Part shown: piece by piece, positions 1 through 9,813 of the stretch
Layout of the letters: the number at the start of each line of letters is the position of its first letter
How positions within the stretch are numbered: the stretch's first letter is position 1
Assembly (NCBI RefSeq): GCF_024198175.1
Contig: NZ_JAJVKV010000006.1
Span: 1-64,000, forward strand
Origin: Pyxidicoccus xibeiensis
Lineage (GTDB): Bacteria > Myxococcota > Myxococcia > Myxococcales > Myxococcaceae
Reading direction: 5' to 3'
DNA: 64,000 nucleotides
The notes under the pieces: generated by a model
What the model was told of the DNA's origin: nothing
What the model saw: the letters and a program-made list of their open reading frames with translations, nothing else
Database searches by the model: none
Program-made: the position numbers and the translations under genes

Positions 1-247
1 TTCCCTGGCCCGCCGCTTCTTCGCGCCCTTGGCTCTCACCCCTCCTCGACAACCACGCCATACTCAAGAAGTCGAGCGCTTCGGCTCCTACCCTGAGCAT
101 CTCCCCCCCCTTTTTCGACGGTCTGACTGTCGGACAGGTTTGCGCCATGCTCCGCCGGTAGGGGCCCTGCCCCATGCGCCCCGCTCAGGATGAGCGCCCT
201 CACCTGAAGCGGGACACCTCCGCGACAGACCGCCCTGGCCCCACGAG
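1..247. other. Left-edge stretch without a supportable gene
   Basis: No reading frame here looks coding. The only conspicuous composition is a run of eight C followed by five T at about 103-115. A start codon on the minus strand near 62 opens a short frame that leaves the window at once, so a gene beginning there cannot be excluded or supported. Confidence 0.4.
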
Positions 248-274
248 GGCCCGCTCACCTGGAGCGAGCGGGCC
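248..274 (-). terminator. Candidate hairpin downstream of ileS
   Basis: GGCCCGCTC (248-256) and GAGCGGGCC (266-274) form a perfect 9-bp stem with a 9-nt loop. It begins 22 bp past the ileS stop codon. No T-run follows on the minus strand, so it is either a weak intrinsic terminator or a structure that protects the 3' end. Confidence 0.4.
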
Positions 275-296
275 TCCCGCGACGCGGAGCCTCGCC

Positions 297-3200
297 TCAG
301 GCCCGCTCGACGCGGACCCTGGCGGGCAGGCCGTTGAGGCTGACCTCCTCCTCCTGGCCGGTGAGCCCCTCGGAGCCCACGTGGAGCTCAGCGGCCAGCG
401 TCTCCCGGGAGATGAGCTCCCGGGAGGCCTCCGTCACGCGCTTCACCCGCGCGTCGCCGTCCACCCACACGCGGATGCGGTCCGAATAGCCCAGCGCCAG
501 GTCCTTGCGCGCCGCCTGGACGCGAGCGAGCAGCTCGCGCACCAGGCCCTCGTCCACCAGCGCCTCTGTCAGCTCGGTGTGCAGCACCACCACGCCGACC
601 CCGGCACCCGCCGCCGCGTAGCCGGGCTGGGCCTCCACCAGCGTCTCCAGCTCCTCGGCGGGGAAGACCAGCGCCTCGCCGCCCACCGTCATCGCCACCT
701 GCCCCGTCTGGAGCAGCTCACGGTGCAGCACGCGGCCATCCGCCGAGTCGAACGCCTTGCGCACCGGCGCCAGCTTCGGCCCGAGCCGGCTGCCCACCGC
801 CCGCAGCTGGGGCCGCACCCGGTAGCGCACCACGTCCGCCTCCGGGCTGCCCGGCTCCACGAAGTGCACCGCGTGCACGTTCAGCTCGTCCGCGATGAGC
901 TCCCGGTACACCGCCACGCGCTCGGTCAGCTCCCTGCGCGCGAGGATGACGTCCGCGCGCGACAGCGGCTGGCGCACCTTCAGCTTGTTGTCCGTGCGCA
1001 CCTTGAGGCCCAGTGACACCAGCTCGCGCACCGCGCCCATCTCCGCCGCCAGCGCCTCGTCGATGAGGCTCACGTCCGCCTCCGGGAAGCGCGCCAGGTG
1101 CACGCTCTCCGGCTGCGATTCAGGCCACGGCTTGCGCACCAGGTTGCCCCACATCTCGTCGGCGAAGAACGGGATGAAGGGCGCCGCCAGCGCCGCCAGC
1201 GTGGTGAGCGTCTCGTACAGCGTGAAGTACGCGTCCTGCTTGTCCTGCTCGAAGCCCGGCGCCCAGAAGCGCGAGCGTCCCCGGCGCACGTACCAGTTGG
1301 ACAGCGCGTCCACGAGCGCCACCAGGCGCTGGGCCGCGTCATACACCTGGTAGCCGTCCAGCGAGCGGGACACGTCCCGCAGCGCCAGCTGCACCTCGGA
1401 GAGAATCCACCGGTCCAGCACCGGCCGCGCCTTCACCTCGCGCCAGCCCTGGCTGTGGCGGGTGGCCTTCCACGGCGCGTCCGAGGCGTCCGCGTTGCCC
1501 GCCGCCGGGTTGAAGCCGTCGATGTTCGCGTAGATGGTGAAGAACGCGTAGACGTTGCGCAGCTTGACGTGGAAGTCCTTCTGCAGCAGCCGCACGTTGG
1601 ACAGCGAGTGCCGGGTGTTGGACCAGGTGGGGCTCGCCGCGTAGAAGAACCAGCGGAACGCGTCCGCGCCGGGAGCGCGGGTGGACGGGTCCTGCAGCAC
1701 CACGCGCGCGGAGGGTGCCAGCCGGGGCACCTCCACCGGCATCACGTCCGCACCCTTCGAGGACGGCGCCACGCCGAGCGCCTGCACTTCCGAGGGAGCC
1801 AGCAGCATCACCCGGCGCTTGAGCTTCTTGTGCGCCTTCACCGTCACGGGGACGGCCACGTCCGGCCGGTCCGGGCGGAACAGCCGCACGCTCGCGCCCT
1901 CCTGGAGGTCCAGCCCCTCCAGGTCCTCGCGGGCGATGAGCGCCACGCCGGCCTCACCGGGCGCACCGGCCTCCGTGGCCGAGAGCACCGCGAAGTCCAT
2001 CCGCACCTCGTCCAGGATGATCTCCGGCGGGGTGTAGTTGCCCTTGGACTTGGACTCCTTCTTGCCCTCCTTGTCCGAGACGTGGCCCAGCACGATGCAG
2101 CTCTTGTACGGGTGCGGCAGCCCGCGCGGGGGTGACAGGCCCATGCGCCGCTGCGTCTCCTCGTCGAAGAGGAGCGTGCTCACCATCAGCAGCGAATAGA
2201 ACCAGCCGCGCGTCTGGTCGATGGCCTCGGAGATGAAGTCCGCGGGGAAGGTGCGGTCGAAGGCCTCGCGCGAGCCCGGCGCATGCGGGAAGCCCCACTG
2301 CGCGAAGGGCATGCAGCCCGAGTCGAACCACACGTCCACCACCTCGGGCACGCGCCGGAAGCGACCCGGGGTGCCGGGCTTCTCGTACGTCACCTTGTCG
2401 ATCCACGGCTTGTGGGCGATGAGGTGCTCGGCGTTGGCCTCGTGCGGCTTGCCCTTCAGGAAGGCGGCCAGCTCGGCCTCCACCGCGCCCAGGGTGCTGC
2501 CCGGCTTCTCACGCAGGGCCTGGAGTGAGGGGACGGCCTCCACCTCGCCCGTCTCCGAGTGCACCCACAGGGGCAGCGGCGTGCCCCAGTAGCGCTCGCG
2601 GGACAGGGCCCAGTCCACGTTGTTCGCGAGGAAGTCGCCGAAGCGGCCTTCCTTGATGTGCTCGGGCACCCAGTTGACCGCGCGGTTGTTGGCGATGGCC
2701 CGGTCGATGACGGAGGTGGTGCGGATGTACCAGGCGGGCCGGGCGTACTGGATGAGCGGGTCGTCATCCGCGCGCCAGCAGAACGGGTACTCGTGCCGGT
2801 ACTGCTCGGCGTGCACCAGCAGCCCGCGCTCCTTGAGGTTGCGCTGCAGCTCCTTGTCCGCGTCCTTCACGAAGCGGCCGGCCACCAGCGTCAACTCGTC
2901 GGAGAAGGTGCCGTCCGGCTTCACCGCGCAGAACAGCTCCAGCGCGTCCGGCTGGGCGAAGCGCTCGCGGTCCGCGCGGAAGGCCTCGTAGTCGTCCTCG
3001 CCGAAGGCCGGCGCCGTGTGGACGATGCCCGTGCCGCTGCCGAGCGCCACGAAGTCCGCGCCCACCACGCGCCACGCCATGACCTCCGTGCCCCCCACCT
3101 TCAGGGGCAGCGTCACGTCGCCCGCGCGCTGGTGGTACACGTCGTAGGGCGGCACGTAGCGCAGGCCCACCAGCTCGCGCCCCTTGTGCGTGGCGAGCAC

Positions 3201-4109
3201 GGGCAGGTCCTTCTTGAGCTTCTTCGCCAGCTCGTCCCGCTGGCCGGCGGCGAGGATGAGCTTGCGGTCCCCCGCGTCCACCGTGACGTAGTCCAGGGCC
3301 GGGTTGACGGCCGCGTACATGTTGGACGGCAGCGTCCAGGGCGTGGTGGTCCAGATGAGCAGCGCGGTGTCCGGCGTGTCGCGCAGCGGGAAGGCGACGT
3401 AGACGCTCGGGTCGTCCACCGTCTTGTAGCCCAGGCCCACCTCCGCGGCGCTCAGCGCGGTGCCGCCCTTGGGCCACCACCACACCACCTTGTGGCCCTG
3501 GTACAGCAGGCCCTTGCGGTACAGCTCGGCCAGCGCCCACCACACGCTCTCCACGAAGCTGCGGTGGTAGGTGACGTACGCCTCCTTCAAGTCCACCCAG
3601 AAGCCGATGCGCTCCGTGAGCCGCTCCCACTCGGTGGTGTAGCGGAAGACGGACTCGATGCAGCGCTCGGTGAAGGGCTCCACGCCGTAGCGCTCGATTT
3701 CCGCCTTGCCGTGGATGCGCAGCTCCTTCTCGACCTCCACCTCCACGGGCAGGCCGTGCGTGTCCCAGCCACCCTTCCTTGGCACCTGGAAGCCCTGCAT
3801 CGTCTTGTAGCGGGGGAACAGGTCCTTGATGACGCGCGTGAGGACGTGGCCGTTGTGGGGCAGGCCGTTGGCGGTGGGCGGTCCCTCGTAGAAGACGAAG
3901 GTGGGAGCCCCCTCGCGGGCCTCCAGGGAGCGCTCGAAAATCCGGCGCTCCTTCCAGAAGGAGAGGATGCGGCGCTCTTCCGCGGGGAAGTCCAGCTCCG
4001 CGGGGACCGCATTGAAGAGGGGGGAGTCCGTCGTGAGACGGGGGACAGTGTCCTCGGCGTGGTGCGCTTTGGGAGACTGGCCCGTCGTGGCCTTGCTCTC
4101 GTCGCTCAT
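297..4109 (-). CDS. ileS: Isoleucine--tRNA ligase with extra internal insert
   Basis: Cytoplasmic class I synthetase that charges tRNA-Ile. From the ATG at 4109 it has 1,270 residues; an in-frame GTG at 4127 is less likely. In order it shows the HIGH-type region (PPTANGLPHNGHVL), the editing domain (GTGIVHTAPAFGEDD), the KMSKS-type loop KESKSKGN near residue 687, and a helical anticodon-binding C-terminus containing KVRTDNKLKVRQPL. It resembles the longer, eukaryote-like IleS type, but members of that type are usually about 1,040-1,070 residues. Much of the excess is a roughly 110-residue insert (residues about 700-812, DNA about 1675-2010) between the KSKGN loop and the ADAFRWFF strand that normally follows closely. 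The insert is rich in V, A, R and K and looks beta-rich. The gene is divergent from the amidase gene; no good Shine-Dalgarno is seen. The function is certain; the role of the insert is unknown. Confidence 0.96.
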   Translation of the reverse strand: MSDESKATTGQSPKAHHAEDTVPRLTTDSPLFNAVPAELDFPAEERRILSFWKERRIFERSLEAREGAPTFVFYEGPPTANGLPHNGHVLTRVIKDLFPRYKTMQGFQVPRKGGWDTHGLPVEVEVEKELRIHGKAEIERYGVEPFTERCIESVFRYTTEWERLTERIGFWVDLKEAYVTYHRSFVESVWWALAELYRKGLLYQGHKVVWWWPKGGTALSAAEVGLGYKTVDDPSVYVAFPLRDTPDTALLIWTTTPWTLPSNMYAAVNPALDYVTVDAGDRKLILAAGQRDELAKKLKKDLPVLATHKGRELVGLRYVPPYDVYHQRAGDVTLPLKVGGTEVMAWRVVGADFVALGSGTGIVHTAPAFGEDDYEAFRADRERFAQPDALELFCAVKPDGTFSDELTLVAGRFVKDADKELQRNLKERGLLVHAEQYRHEYPFCWRADDDPLIQYARPAWYIRTTSVIDRAIANNRAVNWVPEHIKEGRFGDFLANNVDWALSRERYWGTPLPLWVHSETGEVEAVPSLQALREKPGSTLGAVEAELAAFLKGKPHEANAEHLIAHKPWIDKVTYEKPGTPGRFRRVPEVVDVWFDSGCMPFAQWGFPHAPGSREAFDRTFPADFISEAIDQTRGWFYSLLMVSTLLFDEETQRRMGLSPPRGLPHPYKSCIVLGHVSDKEGKKESKSKGNYTPPEIILDEVRMDFAVLSATEAGAPGEAGVALIAREDLEGLDLQEGASVRLFRPDRPDVAVPVTVKAHKKLKRRVMLLAPSEVQALGVAPSSKGADVMPVEVPRLAPSARVVLQDPSTRAPGADAFRWFFYAASPTWSNTRHSLSNVRLLQKDFHVKLRNVYAFFTIYANIDGFNPAAGNADASDAPWKATRHSQGWREVKARPVLDRWILSEVQLALRDVSRSLDGYQVYDAAQRLVALVDALSNWYVRRGRSRFWAPGFEQDKQDAYFTLYETLTTLAALAAPFIPFFADEMWGNLVRKPWPESQPESVHLARFPEADVSLIDEALAAEMGAVRELVSLGLKVRTDNKLKVRQPLSRADVILARRELTERVAVYRELIADELNVHAVHFVEPGSPEADVVRYRVRPQLRAVGSRLGPKLAPVRKAFDSADGRVLHRELLQTGQVAMTVGGEALVFPAEELETLVEAQPGYAAAGAGVGVVVLHTELTEALVDEGLVRELLARVQAARKDLALGYSDRIRVWVDGDARVKRVTEASRELISRETLAAELHVGSEGLTGQEEEVSLNGLPARVRVERA

Positions 4110-4240
4110 GGCCGTGGGCCGTAGCACGCCGGTGGGGGCGGATTCAACGCACGCACCGGGAGTGTGTTCGGGAGCCCAGCGGTTATCCTCCGTGCAGCGC
4201 CCGGAGCGCCTCCTTCCACCCGAGCGCCTGCGAGGACTTC

Positions 4241-5686
4241 ATGCACCTGGATGACTACAGCCGCTACGACGCAATGGGACTGGCGGAGTTGGTTCGCCGC
4301 AAGCAGGTGAAGCCCGAGGAGCTCCTGGAGGCCGCGGTCGCCGCCATCTCCCGGGTGAACCCGCGCCTCAACGCCGTCATCGACGTGCGCGACGCCCAGG
4401 CGCGGGAGGCCCTGAAGCAGGGCGTACCGGACGGCCCGTTCCATGGCGTGCCCTTCCTCATCAAGGACCTGGTCGCTCACGCCGCGGGCGTGCCCACGGA
4501 CATGGGCAGCCGGCTGGCCCGGGGCACGGTGTTCCCGACCGACACCGCGCTGATGGCCCGCCTCAAGCGCGCGGGGCTGGTGACGGTGGGCCGCACCAAC
4601 ACCCCCGAGTTCGGCAACAACGCCACCACCGAGCCCGTCCTCCACGGCCCCACGCGCAACCCCTGGAACCTGGAGCGCAGCCCGGGCGGCTCCAGCGGCG
4701 GCTCCGCGGCGGCGGTGGCGGCGGGCATCGTCCCCGTGGCCCACGCCAACGACGGCGGCGGCTCCATCCGCATCCCCGCCGCGCACTGCGGCCTGTTCGG
4801 CCTGAAGCCCACCCGCGGCCGCATCTCCATCGGTCCGGACATGGGTGAGGCGCTCAACGGCATGGGCATCGAGCACGTGGTGTCCCGCACGGTGCGCGAC
4901 AGCGCGGCGATGATGGACGCCACCTGGGAGCCGGAGCCCGGCGACCCCTACTACGCGCCCCCGCCTCAGCGCCCCTTCCTCGAGGAGGTCCGCCGCAAGC
5001 CCGGGAAGCTGCGCATCGCCCTGTGCCGGACGGCCTTCTCCGGCGTGCCGGTGAGCGCCGACTGTGTCGCCGCCGTCGAGGACGCGGCGAAGCTGTGCGC
5101 GGAGCTGGGCCACGAGGTGGTGGAGGCCGCGCCCGTCTACGACGCCGCGATGCTGAACACCGCGATGACGACGGTCTGGTCCTCGGCCATGGCGGGCTGG
5201 GCCGTCCCACTCTCCCAACTGACGGGCCGTGCGCTGGGCCCCGAGACCCTGGAGGCCACGACGCTCGCCGTGGTGGAGCACGGCCGCAACCTCAAGGTCT
5301 CCGACCTCCAGGCGGCGCTGGCCGGCTTCAACCAGGTGTCCCGCATCATGGGCGCCTTCTTCCAGCAGTACGACGTGCTGCTGACGCCCACCGCGGCGGT
5401 GCCGCCCTACAAGCTCGGGGTGCTGGACGCCACCGTGCCCAGGAAGCCGGAGGAGTGGTACGCGTACGTCTTCAGCCTCATCCCCTTCACCGCGGTGTTC
5501 AACGTCACCGGCCAGCCGGCCATGTCGGTGCCGCTGCACTGGAACGGCGAGGGGCTGCCCATCGGCCTCCAGTTCGTCGGCCGCTTCGGCGACGAGGCCA
5601 CGCTGTTCCGCCTGGCCGGCCAGCTGGAGGAGGCCCGCCCGTGGGCCCAGCGCCTGCCGCCGGTCCACGTGACGAAGGCCGGCTGA
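4241..5686 (+). CDS. Amidase-signature family hydrolase
   Basis: A 481-residue amidase-signature enzyme that hydrolyses a carboxamide; the substrate cannot be read from sequence. The Ser-cisSer-Lys triad is visible: K75 (IKDL), S151 in SPGGSSGGS, and S175 in GGGSIRIPA. The K-to-Ser and Ser-to-Ser spacings match the family. The surrounding glycine-rich core, ending in GLFGLKPTRGR, is typical. GatA of the tRNA-Gln amidotransferase belongs to this family, but no gatB or gatC is nearby, so a stand-alone amidase of the 6-aminohexanoate-dimer-hydrolase or aryl-amidase type is more likely. GAGGA lies 5-6 nt before the ATG. The gene is divergent from ileS and converges on the thioesterase gene. Confidence 0.9.
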   Translation: MHLDDYSRYDAMGLAELVRRKQVKPEELLEAAVAAISRVNPRLNAVIDVRDAQAREALKQGVPDGPFHGVPFLIKDLVAHAAGVPTDMGSRLARGTVFPTDTALMARLKRAGLVTVGRTNTPEFGNNATTEPVLHGPTRNPWNLERSPGGSSGGSAAAVAAGIVPVAHANDGGGSIRIPAAHCGLFGLKPTRGRISIGPDMGEALNGMGIEHVVSRTVRDSAAMMDATWEPEPGDPYYAPPPQRPFLEEVRRKPGKLRIALCRTAFSGVPVSADCVAAVEDAAKLCAELGHEVVEAAPVYDAAMLNTAMTTVWSSAMAGWAVPLSQLTGRALGPETLEATTLAVVEHGRNLKVSDLQAALAGFNQVSRIMGAFFQQYDVLLTPTAAVPPYKLGVLDATVPRKPEEWYAYVFSLIPFTAVFNVTGQPAMSVPLHWNGEGLPIGLQFVGRFGDEATLFRLAGQLEEARPWAQRLPPVHVTKAG

Positions 5687-5723
5687 CAGGGGCGTGAGGC
5701 AGGAAGCCTCCGAAAGTGCGCCT

Positions 5724-5752
5724 GGGGCTCACCGCTCACCGCGGAGAGCCCC
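5724..5752. terminator. Bidirectional hairpin between convergent genes
   Basis: GGGGCTC (5724-5730) pairs with GAGCCCC (5746-5752). The loop holds a second short complement (CCGC/GCGG), so the whole can fold as a longer interrupted stem. It lies between the convergent amidase and thioesterase genes and could serve both strands. There is no T-run on either side. Confidence 0.45.
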
Positions 5753-5772
5753 GCCCGCACGTCGCGAGTCGC

Positions 5773-6204
5773 TCAACCCACGGTGATGCGCGCGAGCGCC
5801 TCCCGGAGCCGCTCGGGCATGGCCACGGCCTTACGCGTCTGGCGGTCCACGAAGACGTGGACGAAGTGGCCGTGGGCGGCGGCCTGGGCCTCGCCCTCCT
5901 TGAAGATGCCGATGCCGTACGTGACGGAGCGGTTGCCCAGCTTGTCCACGCGCAGCCCCGCGCGGAGCTGGTCCGGGTACGCGAGCGGCGCGCGGTAGGC
6001 ACACTTCGACTCCACCACCAGGCCGATGATGGGGCTGGTGTGGATGTCCAGGCCGCCCTCCTGGATGAGGTAGTGGTTCGCGACGGTGTCGAAGTAGCTG
6101 TAGTACGTGACGTTGTTGATGTGGCCGTACACGTCGTTGTCCATCCACCGGGTGGTGATGGGCAGGAAGTAGCGGTAGCGGTCCGCGGACTCGTCTTGGG
6201 ACAC
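5773..6204 (-). CDS. Hot-dog fold acyl-CoA thioesterase (4HBT family)
   Basis: A 143-residue single hot-dog domain. The sequence TRWMDNDVYGHINNVTYYSYF is the N-terminal active-site region of the 4-hydroxybenzoyl-CoA thioesterase/YbgC group, with the usual Asp before the Tyr-Gly-His. It probably hydrolyses a short or aromatic acyl-CoA in the cytoplasm; the substrate is unknown. The start is GTG (6202-6204), preceded by GGAGAG. It follows the upstream dehydrogenase gene by 16 bp, so the two are probably co-transcribed, which suggests a shared role in hydroxyacid or acyl-CoA turnover (inference). Confidence 0.85.
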   Translation of the reverse strand: MSQDESADRYRYFLPITTRWMDNDVYGHINNVTYYSYFDTVANHYLIQEGGLDIHTSPIIGLVVESKCAYRAPLAYPDQLRAGLRVDKLGNRSVTYGIGIFKEGEAQAAAHGHFVHVFVDRQTRKAVAMPERLREALARITVG

Positions 6205-6220
6205 GGCTCTCTCCAGGGGA

Positions 6221-7528
<1,308 letters not shown>

Positions 7529-7728
7529 TGCGTCCTCCTCCTCACGGTGCGGACGCAATGTACAGCGGATGGAGCGCGCGCCTCCGTCAGAATGGAGGCG
7601 CTCAGGCACCATGCCGCCCGCTCCGGTCGGCCAGCGGACTGTCAGACCCGACACACTCCCTCCCGACGGAGGCAGTCACCTCCGCCGGGCCCGAACGCGC
7701 CACGAGACAGCTACCCAAAGCAGCGGAG

Positions 7729-8358
7729 TTACTGGCAGAGGTTGTATGTCCGCAACTCTTTGCAGGCATAGAACATCTGAACTCTTGCTATTCTGAACCC
7801 GAGCGACCTCCGGCACTCGATGACCTCGCCTTGCTCATTGCAGGACCCAAGTGCAGGTGGATACCCGGAGCAGACGCTGGAGGCCTCTGCGTACGCTCGG
7901 GCCCAGGCTTCGCTTTCCGCCTCGCCGCATGATGAGTCGAAGCCAGTTGTCTTCGCCTGAAGAAGGGGGAAGGGGCAATGCTCGGCCATGCGCGGGGAGT
8001 CCGGGGGCAGCGGGTCCGTCTGCACGTTCGCGGGCTGGCTCGAGCACCCTTGGACACCAGAGTGGAACAGCACGATTCGAGGCACGTTGTCGGCACCCCG
8101 ATGGGTGAAGTCAACGTAGAGACAACCATTCCACTGCCACCCCGCCGGCACGGCGAGGTGGAGGTTGACACTTTCCTGCGTCAGATTCCGCGGCTTGGTC
8201 CACACGGACCCGAATGGCGTCGACGTGCATGCCACAGGGGTGAGCTTGAGATAGAAGGGGTCAGTGCTACCGTCTGTCTGATAGCATTCACATGCCGCCT
8301 GCGCGCTGCGCGAAACGAAGAGCACGGCAAGGACTGCAAGCAACACCGTTGGACGCAT
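7729..8358 (-). CDS. Secreted cysteine-rich protein of unknown function
   Basis: A 209-residue protein that I do not recognise. The N-terminus is a classical signal peptide: MRP, then the hydrophobic run TVLLAVLAVLF, then SRSAQA before a likely cleavage at ACECYQ. The mature part has about a dozen cysteines, including a CxC and several well-spaced single ones, suggesting a disulfide-rich periplasmic or extracellular domain. Codon usage is less GC-rich than in the neighbours. Small secreted Cys-rich proteins of this kind are common in Myxococcus-type genomes. Confidence 0.7.
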   Translation of the reverse strand: MRPTVLLAVLAVLFVSRSAQAACECYQTDGSTDPFYLKLTPVACTSTPFGSVWTKPRNLTQESVNLHLAVPAGWQWNGCLYVDFTHRGADNVPRIVLFHSGVQGCSSQPANVQTDPLPPDSPRMAEHCPFPLLQAKTTGFDSSCGEAESEAWARAYAEASSVCSGYPPALGSCNEQGEVIECRRSLGFRIARVQMFYACKELRTYNLCQ

Positions 8359-8443
8359 TTCCTGGGCCTCTAGCGGGAAGAATGATGCCCGGCGACTCTG
8401 TCATATCGAGCGGCCCTTCCTCTACCGCCGGAGCCCCAGCAAG

Positions 8444-8470
8444 GCGCGCGCCTCCGTCAAAGGCGCGCGC
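8444..8470 (-). terminator. Strong GC hairpin after the P-domain lipoprotein gene
   Basis: GCGCGCGCC (8444-8452) and GGCGCGCGC (8462-8470) form a perfect 9-bp stem with a 9-nt loop, 11 bp past the stop codon at 8482. The 16-base left arm plus loop start (8444-8459) recurs identically at 7574-7589, where it can also form a hairpin. Confidence 0.55.
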
Positions 8471-8481
8471 GGGGGACGGCG

Positions 8482-9699
8482 TCAGTCGTAGCGGCTGGTG
8501 AGGCTCAGCTTCCACGCACGCAGCGTGCCGCTGCCCACACCCGCCGGGTTGGCGATGCGCAGCCGCCAGCGCCCGTTGACGGACGCATCACGGGAGATGC
8601 CCCGCGTGACGGAGATGCGCGACGGGGGCGTCCCCTCGTTGGGGCCGTCCCACAGCAGCGCCGTGTCCCCGCCCGGGTCCACCAGCGTCAGCACCAGCCG
8701 GTGGGGCGCGGTGTGCGCCAGGTCCAGCTCCACGATGATGTCCTCGGGCACGGTCGCCAGGCCCACCACCGGCTGGGAGGTCTCCACCAGCGGGCTCGTC
8801 GACGAAAGCGTCACGTCCGCGTAGTGGGTGAACGTCCCCGCCATCCACGCGGGCCGGCACCAGCCCTCCGACAGGCCGGACGGCACGCCCGCGCAGACGT
8901 AGCCGGCGTCGCACGGCACGAAGACGGAGCAGGTGCCATTGCCCGTCTGCGGAGGCGGGGCGCCCACGCAGCGGCCATAGGGGCTGGAGTTGTCATTGGG
9001 CCTGCCCTCACAGACGAGCCCGGCCTGGCACGTGCTCTGGTCCGTGCACGGGTCCCCGGCGGGAGCCGCCCGCGTCCCGGTCTTGAGGAGATTGAGCGCG
9101 GCGGAGTCCACGTGGGCCAGCCGGGACAGCTCCACCATGTGGAAAATGGGGCGCGCGGCCAGGATGCTCTGCACCGCGGCCGGGGCAAGCCCGAAGTCAG
9201 TCGCCAGGTTGGAGCCGCTCCGGGTGTTGGCGGCCTCCAGGGCGCGGCGGGCCTCTGCCACGTTGAAGGGCACCCCATCGAAGCTGCCCACCAGCGCGTC
9301 CACCGGCAGCTCCGTCACCCGGCCGGTGCCCCGCGCGTACCACTCCAGGTCCGCCAGGGCCGCCGGGCCCACGTAGGGCACCGCGTCCACCTGGGCGATG
9401 GAGACGAAGCGCCGGTCATCCGCCGTGTTCTCCACGCCGTCCGGCCCCGCGCGCCAGGCAATCAAGCCCTGCGCGGCGCGGACGTCCAGCGGCACCTCCG
9501 TGTCCAGCACGGCCAGCGTGGTGGAGCGGTCATTGAGGAAGGCCAGCACGCCCGTGGTGGCAGGCGTGCCATCCGCCAGCGCCTGCGTCTGGGACATCAG
9601 GACGGCGGGCGACGGCTCGGTGGAAGGAGGGGCCCCGCAGCTGACGAGGACAGGAAGGACCGTGGAGATGGATAGAAACAGGGAGAGTCTGGAGGTCAT
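8482..9699 (-). CDS. Lipoprotein with helix-hairpin-helix-like region and C-terminal P-domain
   Basis: A 405-residue predicted lipoprotein. The signal sequence ends in the lipobox VLVSCG. The middle (about residues 55-190) has repeated short helical elements (GPAALADLEWYARGTG, AAVQSILAARPIFHMVELSR) resembling the helix-hairpin-helix fold seen in ComEA and in a group of myxobacterial lipoproteins. A Cys-rich linker follows (CTDQSTCQAGLVC and two similar units). The C-terminus (about 280-405) matches the proprotein convertase P-domain, ending in LRIANPAGVGSGTLRAWKLS. P-domains usually accompany subtilisin-like proteases, but no catalytic domain is present. Divergent from the histidine kinase gene with 114 bp between starts. 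Function unknown; surface location likely. Confidence 0.75.
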   Translation of the reverse strand: MTSRLSLFLSISTVLPVLVSCGAPPSTEPSPAVLMSQTQALADGTPATTGVLAFLNDRSTTLAVLDTEVPLDVRAAQGLIAWRAGPDGVENTADDRRFVSIAQVDAVPYVGPAALADLEWYARGTGRVTELPVDALVGSFDGVPFNVAEARRALEAANTRSGSNLATDFGLAPAAVQSILAARPIFHMVELSRLAHVDSAALNLLKTGTRAAPAGDPCTDQSTCQAGLVCEGRPNDNSSPYGRCVGAPPPQTGNGTCSVFVPCDAGYVCAGVPSGLSEGWCRPAWMAGTFTHYADVTLSSTSPLVETSQPVVGLATVPEDIIVELDLAHTAPHRLVLTLVDPGGDTALLWDGPNEGTPPSRISVTRGISRDASVNGRWRLRIANPAGVGSGTLRAWKLSLTSRYD

Positions 9700-9813
9700 G
9701 CTTCCCCGTGTATCCCAGGTCCCTGACACAGCCCAGCCAGCGTTCACGTCCGGCGGCAGAGGGTTGGCGGCGGAGGGTGCCATCAGCATCGTTGAGCCAG
9801 GAGTGACCTCTCC

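Noticed and set aside
2559..4124. 521-codon plus-strand frame opposite ileS
   Set aside because: Antisense to a certain ileS. Composition is typical of GC-rich shadow frames.
4241..5686. GatA subunit of the tRNA amidotransferase
   Set aside because: The triad is shared by the whole amidase-signature family, there is no gatB or gatC nearby, and the gene stands alone.
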